From assembly GCA_021234155.1 (NCBI GenBank), contig JAJEKV010000060.1:3766451-3830450 (forward strand): a stretch of 64,000 nt of DNA, in the 5' to 3' direction. Position numbers and translations under genes: made by a program. Positions within the stretch are counted from its first letter, which is position 1. Each line of letters starts with the position of its first letter. Positions 45,843 to 56,781 of this stretch are shown in pieces. The notes below the pieces were generated by a model. That model did not search any database. It saw only the letters and a program-made list of their open reading frames with translations, and was not told the origin of the DNA. This DNA is from Isoetes taiwanensis. Its lineage: Eukaryota > Streptophyta > Lycopodiopsida > Isoetales > Isoetaceae.

Positions 45843-47886
45843 ATGCTCCAACCGAGTAACTGGCAGGGCAGACCGAAGATTTTCCTTCCTCCAATGTCTC
45901 AATTTCTTACAGTCTATCAGTCGTGCAGTCAGTATCAAGTCCATGTATGTGCTTCTATTCTGCTTATCAACGAAAAACTTGACGACGGTAGGAACAGAAA
46001 TTTGTTTTCTAATGGCGAAAGCCAAATTTTGGAAACGGCACCGGTTAAACTAGGGAAGAAAGCAGTTAAAACCCAATATTTGACTCTCGCTTCTTTATTA
46101 AGAAGATGCGGCGATATGAAGAATTTGTCTGAGGAAAAACGAGTACACGATTACATCAAAGAAATGGGGCTTGATGGGGATACATTTATCGGAAACCATC
46201 TTTTGGACATGTAAAGAAAATGTGGGAATTTGCCAATGGTATGGACGGTATTTGATTCAATGCCTAACAAAGATGTTGCTTCATGGACAAGCATTATTGG
46301 GGTTTATGCACAACATGGAGAATTTAAGTTGGCACTCAGATTGTTTTGCCAAATGCGTGACCAGGGTGTCCAGTTGGACAAAATTACGTTAGTTTCCATT
46401 CTCAGTGTCTGCCAAGATCCGACTGCTTTGGCTGATGGAAAGCTCATCCATGTCCTTATTCTAGATAATGGATTTGAGGGTGACTTAGTTACTGGTAATG
46501 CACTTGTCAACATGTATGCAAATTGCCAAACTTTACGTGATTTCATGGACTATTATAGCTGCAGGCTACCTTGATCAGGGGCAAAGCAGAGTGGCTCTTT
46601 ATGTTTTGAAAGAAATGCACAACGAAGGAGTGATGCCGGACATGATCACTTTTATAACTATCCTTAACACATGTGCCACTGATGCTAAGCTAGCAGAAGG
46701 AAAAATGATCCATGCATATCTAATCTGTGGCAACTTTAAGCCAGATGTTGTCATTCACACTGCCTTAATGAACATGTATGGGAAATGTGGGAGTCCACAG
46801 GATGCATACGCATATTTCCAGCATATACATTTGCAGAATGTGGTTTCTTATAATACAATGATCTCTGTGTATGCTGGCTACGGGCTGGAGAAGGAAGCAA
46901 TTGAACTTTATCAAGCAATGTACGACCAAGGATTGAAGTTAAGCAAGATCACATTCATCACTACCCTCAAAGCATGCTCTGGCTTAATGTCCTTGGAAAG
47001 TGGCAAGTTTGTTCATGCTTGTATCATAATTGATGCATTTGATCTAGATCTCATGCTAGAAAATGCGCTTATTAATACGTATGGAAAGTGTGGCTGCATA
47101 TTTAGTGCATATGGTGTTTTTGTCAAAATGCAACAGCGAGATGTCATTTCATGGAGCACATTGATTTTTGTTTATGATCTTCTTGGGAAGAGCAAAGAGA
47201 CCCTTGGTCTCTTTCAACAAATGCATATGGAAGGTATAATGCCGAACAAGTTTACCTTTGTCAGCCTTCTTTGTGCATGCTCCAACTTGGAAAATTTAGG
47301 AGAGGGCAAACATATACATGCTCGTGTTATAGCATATAGATTTCAGGAACATGTGGTTGTGGAGTGTTCCCTTGTAGATCTTTATGGAAAATGTGGGAAT
47401 TTGGAAAGTGCTTGCAGATGTTTTGTAAGGATCACAGAACCAAATGTGATTTCATGCACAGCAGTGCTTGCAGCATATGTCCATATTGGATATGGAGGGG
47501 AGGCGTTTCATATCTTTAAACAGATGAGTATAGTATATGTAAAAGCAAATCAAATCACATATATGAAAATTTTAAGTTCCTTTTCTAGTGTAACACTTTC
47601 CATTGGCAAGATGATTCATGCTGATGCCTTACAAAATAGGCTAGAGCTAATTGCTGCTATTGGAAATTGCCTTCTAAATATGTACGGTAGAGCTGGGAGT
47701 TTAGAGGATGTCTGTAAAACTTTTGTCAGAATGTATAATTCTGATTCATTGTCATGGAATGCAATGATTGCAACCTTTTCTCAGCATGGCCATGCCAAGG
47801 CTGCCCTCATTCTTTTTTGGAAAATGTACAAGGGAGGTATGATGCCCAATAGAGTAGCATTTGTTAGTATGTTTGATGCCGGCTAG
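45843..47886 (+). pseudogene. PLS-type PPR protein, near-complete repeats, one stop and one frameshift
   Basis: ATG 45843 opens an N-terminus of about 80 residues that could be an organelle signal, then repeats: VHDYIKEMGLDGDTFIGNHL, a TAA where DMYGKCG is expected (46212), then SWTSIIGVYAQHGEFKLAL. Near 46,550 a frame change with a short loss follows MYANCQTL. About nine more repeats follow in one frame (46498-47886), for example NVVSYNTMISVYAGYG, DVISWSTLIFVY, SLSWNAMIATFSQHGHAKAA. The C-terminal E/DYW region is absent; the frame ends FVSMFDAG. Such proteins bind and edit or process organelle RNA. Here it is cargo of K2. Confidence 0.88.
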
Positions 47887-47889
47887 GTG

Positions 47890-48690
47890 GTGCTGCATTT
47901 TCTTGAAGAAAATCTGATTCATAGTTTTCGGCCAGTTTATAAAGGTCGGATCCATATCTACAGGGGAAATATGGGCAACATCCGGCCAATACTAGATGTT
48001 TTTCCTGCATGCGGATTTATCAGCATTCTAGAAGCTCCTAAAGATGAAGGTAAACTTCTCCATAAAACTGAGCTTCTAAGCCAGTCGATATTTTCTTTAT
48101 CTAGCATAATCTGTCTGTTATGCTTCTATCTTAATAAGATGAGAAATCAGTTAGGATTGTTCTTTCAGATTGCATTCGAATCATGGCAGATTTAAGATAA
48201 GGTAACTATTAGGACCATATCATTCATCAGACTTCACCTTCGATCATAAAATCTGCACTATGATTAGCATTTCGTCTGTTATTCTGAAGCTCAAAAACAG
48301 AGTCAGCCATGCATTTTTCTTTGTTGCACCATGGTGTGGGTTCTCACATCATCGTTGCATTTTTTTTTTACTTGCATTGTGGTCTATCCCTAAGTCTATG
48401 TGCTCTCAGTGTACTAATCTAAGGATGCTCTTTGGATGCTCTTTGATGCTCTTCAACACCACACACTGGCAAAAGTTCAGTGTATGCTGCCTACACATTG
48501 GGCAGGTGATTCATTATCATCGCAACTAGGTTTGGCTAATGTGTAATATTGAAGGAGTTAAATGAGTTGTTATTTAATTGGTTTTATAGGCATTCCCTTT
48601 ATACTCTACACCAGCTGCTTCTTTAATATGTTCTTTAAATTCATAATTCCAAGTTTACTACCTCAAAGTTTCTCAGCGTGGCATGTTCAC
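47890..48690. other. Spacer inside K2 between the two captured genes
   Basis: No recognisable coding. The frame 47887-48195 may be divergent sequence following the PPR repeats but has no motif. A tandem CTCTTTGGATG repeat occurs near 48428. Confidence 0.45.
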
Positions 48691-49842
48691 ATTGGACAGG
48701 CCGAATAGCTTTGTCAGATGCGCCACAGACATCTTGTTAGTCTCCTTGGTTGTTGTCAAGATAACGATCGTCACCTTCAGATGCTGATATATGATTATCT
48801 TCCTAATGGAAATGTCCGCAGCATTTTATACGGTATGCCATGGCTACTATATTGATTTGGTTATTGTCCTATTTACAATTTGTTATAACTACAACATATT
48901 ATATGTTGGCAGACAAAGATGGAAATCCCCGGGCAAGTCTTGACTTTAAACAAAGACTTTCTATTGCTGTTGGTGCTGGAGAAGGTGCATTCAAATATTT
49001 GAAACTACTGTTGTTTTTACCAATACGGAAATTTATTTTGATGCAAGCTTACAATATTTACACGAGGAGACAGCACTGGTTGCACATGCGGATTTCAAGT
49101 CCAGCAATGTTCTTCTTGATGAGAATTTTATTGCAAAGGTTACAGACTTTGGATTATTAGGGCTTTTACAAGCTGGGAAAAGTCTAGGTTCCTCCAGTGA
49201 TGTTGGCACAATAGGTTATGTTAATCCTGAGCAAGTAAGATATAGTCCACAGTATGCTTGCATATTGGAGTAATTTCTGACGGTGGTGACGTTGCATTAT
49301 GTTATCTTAGATACCATCACACCAAAAGGCCATCTAAAAGGAGTGACATATACAGCTTTGGAGTCGTTTTGTTGGAGCTCATAAGTGGGAGGGAAGTAAT
49401 CAGTAAAGCATACGCACCACCGGAGGGCAATCTTATTGAATGGGTAACTTCCAAAACTTTCCTAATCGCTATTCAACTGCCATTCACCTTGGTTATACTT
49501 TCTTTAGTAACATTTACTAGATATGACATTGCTCTTCAATATGGATCTGCCTGCATGTAAGATGATACTATTTGTTGGATGTATAGGCCCATTTAATGCA
49601 TGCAGCAGGAAGCTTACAAATGATTGTGGATAGTGGTATATAGTCTGGGTATTCCGAAGGGATGACCGGATGTTGGCTGTGGCCTTTCAGTGCATAGACT
49701 CCAGTGCATAGACTCCAATGCAGACAAAAGGCCAACAATAAATGGAGTAGTGAATGAACTTGAACAAATCCTGGAAGAAGAGAGAGGATTGGCCACAGGA
49801 GGAACATCAATTGTCACGCTTGGCAGCAAACTTTTCACATGA
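48690..49842 (+). pseudogene. Receptor-like kinase, C-terminal half, decayed with introns kept
   Basis: Exon pieces: HRHLVSLLGCC and IYDYLPNGNVRSILYG (48718-48833, donor GTATGC); LDFKQRLSIAVGAGEG (from 48915); FKSSNVLLDENFIAKVTDFG and DVGTIGYVNPE (49095-49233, donor GTAAGA); KRSDIYSFGVVLLELISGRE and APPEGNLIEWV (49315-49443); AFQCID then INGVVNELEQILEEE, ending LGSKLFT (stop 49840-49842). The catalytic-loop HRD is HAD, the activation start GAAKGL is lost by frame change, and a 14-base tandem duplication near 49,690 shifts the frame. Membrane receptor kinases of this type signal at the cell surface. The extracellular part is absent. Confidence 0.85.
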
Positions 49843-50394
49843 GCCTTATTCTTCTTTATTCTTCTTGTTTATAGTTGTAGAATATCAATCAATTATTTAG
49901 GGGAATGACTTCCTCTCTTCAAATAAACTACTAATGCAGTAACGTCTCCAACAAATGCTATAACACCTGGGATTTACCAGCTTATAATAGATGAAATCCA
50001 GGTGGAAATGTATATTGCAAGTGGAACCAAAAGCTAAAGCTTTGTTGATGGTAAGACCATTTGAAGGTGTTGGTTGTTACCCTTTTGATACTAAAATATA
50101 TTTTCCTTTTTTTTTTATGCTAAAAACTATTCCACAAGAAGTTATTTTTGCCCTAGCAAGGACGTTTATTTATTTACGTGTAAGAGAACATTGTGGAAGG
50201 GCCATATGCATAGCATATACGAACAGGAAAAAGGTGACATAGATGATATTTAAAAAAACTATCCATCTTCCTCGACTAAATCTACAAGAAAATAAGAAAA
50301 GAATTATACCAAATTGTGGTTTGTGCCGCCTTCTTTTTCTTTCAAGAGACATTGGCGTTCTTGGCATGTTGGCAAGGTCTTAGACTTCTTGTTA
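49843..50394. other. Spacer inside K2 after the kinase relic
   Basis: AT-rich with short frames and a T-run at 50107. No gene or shared repeat seen. Confidence 0.45.
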
Positions 50395-50860
50395 GAGGTA
50401 ATTACTCCATGGCGTACAAAATCAAAACCTCAAATGTGCCATTGGAATTGTTAGTGAAGGACGTGGACACACAAAACCAAACCTCAAATGCATCCCAATG
50501 GATTTGTTATTGAAGGACATGAAGGGAGAGATACATTAACGATCCATACGAAGCTAACCACCATGAATGATACATATGGAGAGATATCGGCATTGATGAT
50601 ACATATGAACGCCATTAACGATACATATGAAGCTAATCACAAGATGAACTGGTGAAATGGGGCAAGGCCCATAACCCAATATCAATGTATATACAAAGCC
50701 ATGCACCATTAATTATACATACGATGCTAATCATCCCTAATGTTAATGTATATACGAAGCTAATGACCATTAACAATACGTAGGAAGCATTAACGATACA
50801 TACGAATTTAATCACAATATGAAATGGTGAAATGGGCAAGGATGTCCTCTGGATATTGGC
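50395..50860. repeat. Degenerate minisatellite-like region
   Basis: The words CATTAACGATACATA(C/T)GAA and GAAGCTAATCAC recur many times with changes from 50530 to 50815, and ATGAA(C/A)TGGTGAAATGGGGCAAGG occurs near 50642 and 50820. At 50425-50510 the pair ACCTCAAATG and TTGTTA(G/T)TGAAGGAC is duplicated about 65 bases apart. Confidence 0.75.
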
Positions 50861-51699
50861 GTGAGCTTTCACTAGAGTATGGAGACCTTTGAATATAATT
50901 GCATAGTTTGAAGTTTACTCATGAGATGATAAATAAAAGATGTATATGTGATGTACGAGTCTTGGAATTCTTTCAAGGTGAAGACTTTTTCCTTGGAACT
51001 CTTTTAGGGTCATGCAACTTTTAGAGTAGAAAAATGGTTCTAGATGACGATGGCATAGCTTCATAAACAAAACTCCTGCCCTAAGAAAATGACACCCTAT
51101 GACAAACGAAAAGAACTCGACACAAAATGATGAAACAGAAACCATGAAAACACACTTTTGCAGCACTGGAGGGCAACCCCTCGTGCGCAGCACCTTGTTT
51201 AAATTTAGAGGGGTAAAAAGTGAATATTTAAAACAAAAATGGCACTAAGAAACGAAGGCATGTGAAAAGCCAATGGAAATAAAAACCACGCATGCATCCA
51301 TAAAAGTGATCCACATGCAATGGAATTTTTGTTTGAATTTGACTTACAAGCAATAAAAGTTACATGAAAAATGAGACTTGACATTTGTACATTTAAGGTT
51401 GGTCAAATGTCTTTTAAGCTCAAATATTAATATACTCTTCTTAAAATCCAATGCAAACAAGAAGGAGATATCAAAGTACATGCTTAACCAAAAAGTTTCT
51501 TTCTATTTTTTTCTTTTTTCCCCTTTATGTCATTGCTGAAAAAACATTATCTAAAATGTAAGTAGCACAAATCTTTGGCGCATACCAGGATGACAAACCC
51601 AACATATGAAATCATATAACTGAGGAAGAAATTTCAAAAAATATTGGATATGGATAGAGGACACCTTTATCTAGACATATATAAAGCAGTTTGATTTTT

Positions 51700-53455
51700 T
51701 CCGTCCGCCTAAAAATAATTCTAATTTTCTCCCCGTCGTCAATCAACTATATTTGATTTTGTTTCTGAAATCCGAGGCACGGAGAACCACGTGTGCGGCA
51801 AGATGAATCGGGCAATCTGTTAGCGCCGCCGCACCTGGGCACAGAGCAGTCCCATTCTTTTTGCTGCCTTGTGCATTTATGCACTGGCTGAAGCCCTTTA
51901 ATTCGGATTTTTTCAATTTGAGGCATCGTTTTGGGCAAAAAAAGCAAACCGGCTTTATCAGAATCGTGAACACAGGCTAGGGCACACATCTCTTACTCTA
52001 AAACTGTATGGCAGATGAAGAATCTGGGCTTCAGAGCTTTTGAGAGGTATAAGAAAAGATCCATCATGGCTTTCTAGCAGATTAATCATCAATTTGATAC
52101 TTTCTGCTTCCATCTTTGCTGCTCCATTAAAAGCCTAAGCAAATCCCTTCAAGTTTCTGGCTAATAAATCCCTTCAAGTAAGCAATGTTGGCTGATCCAA
52201 AATTCGCAATTCCTTCCAATCAAATCCGGCAACCCATACTTAGAGGCTTTTGAAGTCCTTTCCTGCTTTCTGATGCAGTCTCCTGCCACCCAATCGGCTC
52301 TTAATTTGACCACCGAGAGCTTCTCCTCTATTATTTGTATCTGCTCGAAAAACACAAGGGGTTCTGTTTATCTTCGGTAGAGCAAGTAGCAGCAACACAA
52401 GCATTGCCATTCCAACCTGATTACGCAGATTAACCAAGTCTTATATTGGTTTGTTAGAATTTAGCTGTAATTTACCAGACGACCAGAACTACAACCCCTT
52501 AGATTTATATCCGGCACCATATCCGGCACCTGCAGTTCCAGCTGGAGGAATCCCACATCTGGCAGCCTGCGTTTTGAATCAATTTCGACTTGATCAATTC
52601 ACACCCAGGTCTGATCGCCGATTTTACTACTCTGTTTTTGCTCTCCATGTCTTTTTTCTTCTCTTTTCTTACGAGGCTTTTGCAGCCATGTTTTTGCGCC
52701 ACGTCATCAAATTATTTCTATGGCCTGTACATACTATATTTGCAATTATAGTTACGACTTTAAAGGCGAATCATATTTCCCAGAATATGCTTGTGATTGG
52801 CACACATCTACATCTAGGTATTTCGTTTTTTAATTTTAGAGATTACCCATTTATACATATAATCAATGCCACTTAGGCTACCATGTCAACATTCGTGACT
52901 TCTAGCTCATCAGCAAAAATATCATGTAAAAAATAAATGTATCAACATATGGGTATCACCTTTGCCAAAATTGTCCAAAAAGTGTGTTCCTCATGTACAT
53001 CGACATTGTCTAACAAGATTCACATGGTGAGAGCAGACGGTACAAGGCACCTACCTTAGCCACATAATGCTCTTTTATCCTCCACCCACAATTCAAGTTG
53101 CATTTCTCAGATTTGCAGACCCTAAACAGTTCTTCCCGTTCAAAGTTGAAGATTTTCTAAACTTGTTAAGAAACTGCAATTTCACACATTAAGTTCCACA
53201 ACTTTGTTAAACATTACTAAAACTTACTTAAACTTGCAACTTTTTAAGTTCTATTTCAAAAATATATTACGATAAAAGTGGGTCTAATGACATGGTAATT
53301 CTGTTTCTGTCATCAATAGACACGAATCGATATTTCCTCCACTCCAGACAGATAGATCACTCCAAAACCGAGATAGATGAGAAAGCTACTAATCTTGGCA
53401 CCATAATACAAGGCTATTTGGCAAGTTAAAATTACAGAGGAGATAGGAAAGAGAA
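51700..53455. other. Spacer with G-box and no firm gene
   Basis: After the family A end, a CACGTG lies at 51788-51793. A 141-codon plus frame at 52451-52876 has a proline/alanine/tyrosine-rich start and a hydrophobic middle (YSVFALHVFFLLFSYEAFAA), but no family I recognise, and codon use looks random. I leave it uncalled. Confidence 0.4.
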
Positions 53456-53460
53456 ATGTT

Positions 53461-53482
53461 CGCGGCGGCCTTGGCCGCCGCG
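53461..53482. repeat. Perfect GC palindrome
   Basis: Arms CGCGGCGGCC and GGCCGCCGCG are separated by TT. The right half, followed by GATAAATTTCTTGT, matches the start of repeat family A at 16575-16600. This is either a family A end or a shared promoter-like block. Confidence 0.9.
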
Positions 53483-53494
53483 ATAAATTTCTTG

Positions 53495-53626
53495 TCTAAA
53501 CATATATAAGCCAGCTTCCTTTTTTGTTTGATGGAATATTTCCGTTCCAAGAAAAAACCTTGGAGCACCACGTGTACTTCAAAAATACAGTTAAAAAAAA
53601 TTAAATGGATGGACTGTGTGACGTCA
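53495..53626 (+). promoter_or_regulatory. Promoter-like cluster: TATA, G-box, TGACGTCA
   Basis: CATATATAAG (near 53,500), CACGTG (53569-53574) and the perfect bZIP/CRE palindrome TGACGTCA (53619-53626) lie within 130 bases, 220-350 bases before the ATG at 53849. A similar order (TATATAAA then CACGTG) occurs at the edge of family A near 51,680-51,790. G-box and TGACGTCA are bound by bZIP factors. Function here is inferred only from the motifs. Confidence 0.45.
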
Positions 53627-53848
53627 TGATATGACCATTGTAATCGGCTCTAGATCTGAGTGATTGCATCGATTTATAAGAAGGATGCGGGTCTGCTGGG
53701 TCTGCTATGATCTCAAGTTTGTACAGGCTAGGCTGTGATCTGGAATATTTGGCATGGAATATTTGGTATTGAATGTTAGATCCTGTGCAGTTCGAGAATT
53801 GGCTGAGTGCTCCTATAAATTTCGGATGTCTGTGATGGGTTCGGTGCC

Positions 53849-54344
53849 ATGGCTTCCAAGAAGCGAAAATTTGCTGAGTGCATTGTTGGGCATATGGAAG
53901 ACTACCTTCCAGTGCCCAAAAGGCTTCGAATTGATTTGCTGGTAATGGTCGATGGGTGGATTGTATGTGATGATGAGCGGGGAGGGGGCTGATGACGATG
54001 TAGACCACCACAGTGACAACAACGGCAATATGGAGAGAGTTAGCGTTGCTAGGATAGGAGATTGTTCTCATACCTCTATTCTTGAGGCAACAGAAGACCC
54101 ATTGGATGGTTTGATTTTCCCTGAACTTGATTTCGACTTGCCTGATCAGGTAGCATCTTTTGAATTGGTTAACACTGTGGAGGAGAATCCGGAACTTGGC
54201 CTCCTCCCGTACTTATTTGGGTATGATAACCTTATAGTTTGTAACAACTTCCTCTGTTTTGTTGCTGATGATGAGGTAGACGAGTTTGGTTGCTGTAAAC
54301 TTTGCATCAAAAACCCAGTAGAGTTTTGGGTTATGGGGTGCTGA
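53849..54344 (+). CDS. Unknown small acidic protein with a basic nuclear-type start; frame change near 53,985
   Basis: ATG 53849 opens MASKKRKFAECIVGHMEDYL, then VPKRLRIDLLV and an acidic turn (DDERGGG), then TGA at 53990. A second frame, open to 54344, continues with GADDDVDHHSDNNGNMERVS, ATEDPLDGLIFPELDFDLPD and a Cys-rich tail (FGCCKLCIKNP). The two frames overlap at the point where the composition is alike, so I suspect one gene with a frameshift, or two exons. The KKRK run could act as a nuclear signal. I recognise no family. The promoter-like cluster upstream supports a real transcript, but this could still be chance. Confidence 0.4.
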
Positions 54345-54719
54345 AGGTTTGTGCCTTGCAAATTACCTGTCTGAATTGTAATGTGGCCCCTGATTTTTTA
54401 TTGTAACGTGCAGGTGGCGAAGGTACCTCGTGATAGTGTTTTTTTTGCAGCAAGGTTCTGTTGCAACAGTACAGAGTTTTGTTTTGTAAACTAACATCTG
54501 CTGGATGTATTTTGATAACACGTATAAGAAGGTCTTTGAACGAGGAAATAATCTGTCTACTTTGCTGTTGCATGTTAACAGGGATTCCTATTGCATCCTT
54601 AGTGTGTCATGAACCAATAGTACTGTTCGTAGTTCACTACATTGTAGCACAACTATCCAATAACTGCTTTAGCAATTTAACCATGAACTTGCATGGAAGT
54701 ATGCTAGAAGATGCATGCA

Positions 54720-55690
54720 TCACTCTTTCGTAACTAGAGAATTGTAGCTTCCAACAGAATTAGTTCTTTTACGTGGTTCTGCATGCTTGATTGAAACATA
54801 GAGACTAGTTAATTGAGAGTAAGTAGTCTCAAATCTACCTGATTGTTCCCCAGAGAGAGTATCTTCACAAAACACATGAAAGTCTCCCTTTCCAAATGCT
54901 TTAAAAACCATTGGATCAGTTCTCACATCAGGAACTAAGTTACCCATTTGCCATTCATCTAATTCAGTGGCAAGTTTTGTTTCTAATTTTCCTGCCAAAT
55001 ATGCGTCAATTACTGCACCATATGTAACAATGTCTGGAATAATGCCAAGAGAATGCATATGTAAGACAGCAATATGCAAATCCCAGAACATTGTCAACTT
55101 ATTCACAGAAACTCTAAACATTTTATAACATAAATACAGCTTTCTCATTTCCCTCAAAAGGCCAACTGTTGCATAGGCCTGGACCATCATATTAAGCGAT
55201 TCTGAATCTGGAGGCCACCCTTCCTCCAGCATTTCTGTATACACCTTTTCCATTCTGCTAATAACCCCACCTCTAGCATAAGCTTTGATAAGGGCTTGGT
55301 AAGTAAAGCTATCTAGAATACAACCTACACTCTTCATGTCAATTAAAAGACTGGACATCAGGTTATAAAGACCTTTTTTCCCATATATATAGATAAGCCA
55401 TGTGTAAGTAACAACCGTAGGTTGCTTGCCACTATCCACCATCCTTCTTATTATCTCTTCAACTTTTTTGTACTGTTCTGAGGCTGCATAAGCATGACAT
55501 AGAGATGTCCAAGTTGCAACTGTGGGCTGAATATCCAATGTTTCCATTTCATTAAAGAGCTCTTCTGCCGAATCTACCATTTGAGCCTTTCCTAGCATAT
55601 TTATAAACCTTGTGTAATGTTGCTCGCAAGGTCGGTATCCTTTTTGGCGTTTCCGCCAATTGAGGTACATTAGCAAATCGAAACTTTGTG
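54720..55690 (-). CDS. P-type PPR protein, 3' exon(s)
   Basis: The open frame on the minus strand starts after a likely acceptor (CACAAAG at about 55,691) and reads FDLLMYLNWRKRQKGYRPCE, then P-type repeats: INMLGKAQMVDSAEELFNEM, TVATWTSLCHAYAASEQYKK, TYTWLIYIYGKKGLYN, FTYQALIKAYARGGVISRME, MMVQAYATVGLLREMRK, VTYGAVIDAYLAGKLETK. It ends KRTNSVGSYNSLVTKE with a stop at 54720-54722. There is no ATG at the start, so an upstream exon is expected further right, beyond LINE2 or outside the window. No break is seen in 320 codons. P-type PPRs stabilise or process organelle RNA. Confidence 0.75.
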
Positions 55691-55780
55691 AGGATCAGCA
55701 GCATGATAATGAAGCCATTGCCTCTGAACAATGACATACTTCATCGTGTTCTTATATCAACATACATGGTGAAGCAACAG

Positions 55781-55832
55781 CTGACATACAAATATAGAAT
55801 AAGTAGATAAAGTTGTGATAAAACCTCAGTCA
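55781..55832. repeat. About 50-bp direct repeat, left copy
   Basis: CTGACATACAAATAT then AGATAAAGTTGTGATAAAAC and CTCAGTCA recurs at 62751-62804 with few changes. The two copies lie on either side of LINE2 but are not its target-site duplication, so they predate or are separate from the insertion. Confidence 0.8.
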
Positions 55833-56448
55833 ATTCTTACTCAGGATTTGATTTTAATGCTATTCAAGTGGCTTCATAACTTTTAACCCAGAAAATTAGT
55901 TTGTATTTTGGATTTTGACGATCTGATTCTGTTCATGCTATTCAAATGGCCCAGATAATTGGTCTGCCCTAGCAACAACAGGTTACAATCTATTACGATT
56001 TCTTACAATCTATTTTCTTGCAGGTTAAGAAAAGATCGTCAACTGAAGCTAATAGTCTTTTTCCAGTTGTAATGAACACTGGATGGTAGTAGACTGTGGT
56101 GGGTTGCTTTTAGCCTGCTTTGCTGTTTACATAAGCACAGTTTTATGAGGTCTTTGTTGTCTTATCCATGTAGTATTATTGTACATGTATTTTTTTTTAT
56201 TTTTTTTATTTTTTGAGGAAACGGCAGTAGATTATATTACATGATAAGACATAGTAATACAAAAGGGCAGGGAAGACCCTGCTATATAGGCCATGACTTA
56301 GTCAAAACTGGCCAGGCTCTCCAAAGGAGGAAATATTCCAAAATTTAGAACACTGTTTTAAGATTTTAAAGCATAAAGGAACTGCAAATATAACTATAGT
56401 AAAAACATTAAGGTCCAAAGTCGATCAGAGTTCATTTCATCTGCCTCC

Positions 56449-56781
56449 TCAATCATCCATCACACCATCTAGAGTAATGATGGCGAAAGCCTGATCTGTG
56501 TACTTGAAGAGGAGATAATCCAGTTCCACGGCTCCATATGCTGAAGAGTCCAAAATATGGAGTATCCACGAATCCCTGCATGATTCACAGATGCCAAGCT
56601 TCTGCTCGAAATAATTTTTGAGTTCATGCTTAAACTGCCAAATGTCTTCATCATCTAAAACCCGCTTCAGAGTCTTAACCATGATAATTTCTGTCTTTAT
56701 CCATAACAGAGCTTCAAGGACTTCCTGGTGCGATAAGGGTTTCGTTCCTTCCGGGACCTCCCTGTAATGCCCCGCCTTCAT
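56449..56781 (-). CDS. LINE2 ORF3: unknown 110-residue protein in stop-start overlap with ORF2
   Basis: ATG 56779-56781 overlaps the ORF2 stop TGA 56778-56780 (ATGA). The frame reads MKAGHYREVPEGTKPLSHQE, then VLEALLWIKTEIIMVKTLKR, then an acidic, helical stretch with CESCRDSW and a hydrophobic end (FKYTDQAFAIITLDGVMDD), TGA-stopped at 56449. The protein has no breaks although ORF2 upstream is damaged. I recognise no domain. It could be a captured host fragment or an ORF2 accessory. LINE1 has only about 140 bases in this position and no such ORF. Confidence 0.55.
   Translation of the reverse strand: MKAGHYREVPEGTKPLSHQEVLEALLWIKTEIIMVKTLKRVLDDEDIWQFKHELKNYFEQKLGICESCRDSWILHILDSSAYGAVELDYLLFKYTDQAFAIITLDGVMDD

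Larger units (their letters stand above)
45696..51197 (+). mobile_element. Element K2: second gene-capturing element with the same ends as K1
   Basis: Left end GGGTTGCCCCTAGG at 45696; right end GGGCAACCCCTCGTGCGCAG then CACCTTG to 51197. It lies inside repeat family A, whose empty site is at about 17,100 (TTTAAATTT next to CAATTT), so the ends are known to within a few bases. Both flanks are T runs; no duplication beyond T's is visible. Cargo: a PPR pseudogene and a receptor-kinase pseudogene, both on the plus strand. No transposase or replicase is present. The 5.5-kb size and mixed cargo resemble gene-carrying Helitrons. Confidence 0.68.
37468..51690 (-). mobile_element. Repeat family A, reversed copy split into four pieces by three insertions
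   Basis: Pieces and their counterparts in the intact copy: 37468-37861 = 18426-18031; 38601-39035 = 18030-17570; 45223-45695 = 17585-17101; 51198-51690 = 17100-16595. The joints meet without loss in the intact copy, so it gives the empty site for each insertion: X, LINE1 and K2. All four pieces run in the same direction. This proves one element was broken by later arrivals. Confidence 0.85.

Noticed and set aside
52451-52876. 141-codon frame as a membrane protein
   Set aside because: Has a hydrophobic stretch but no family match, no intron logic and random codon use; kept only as a note in the spacer entry.
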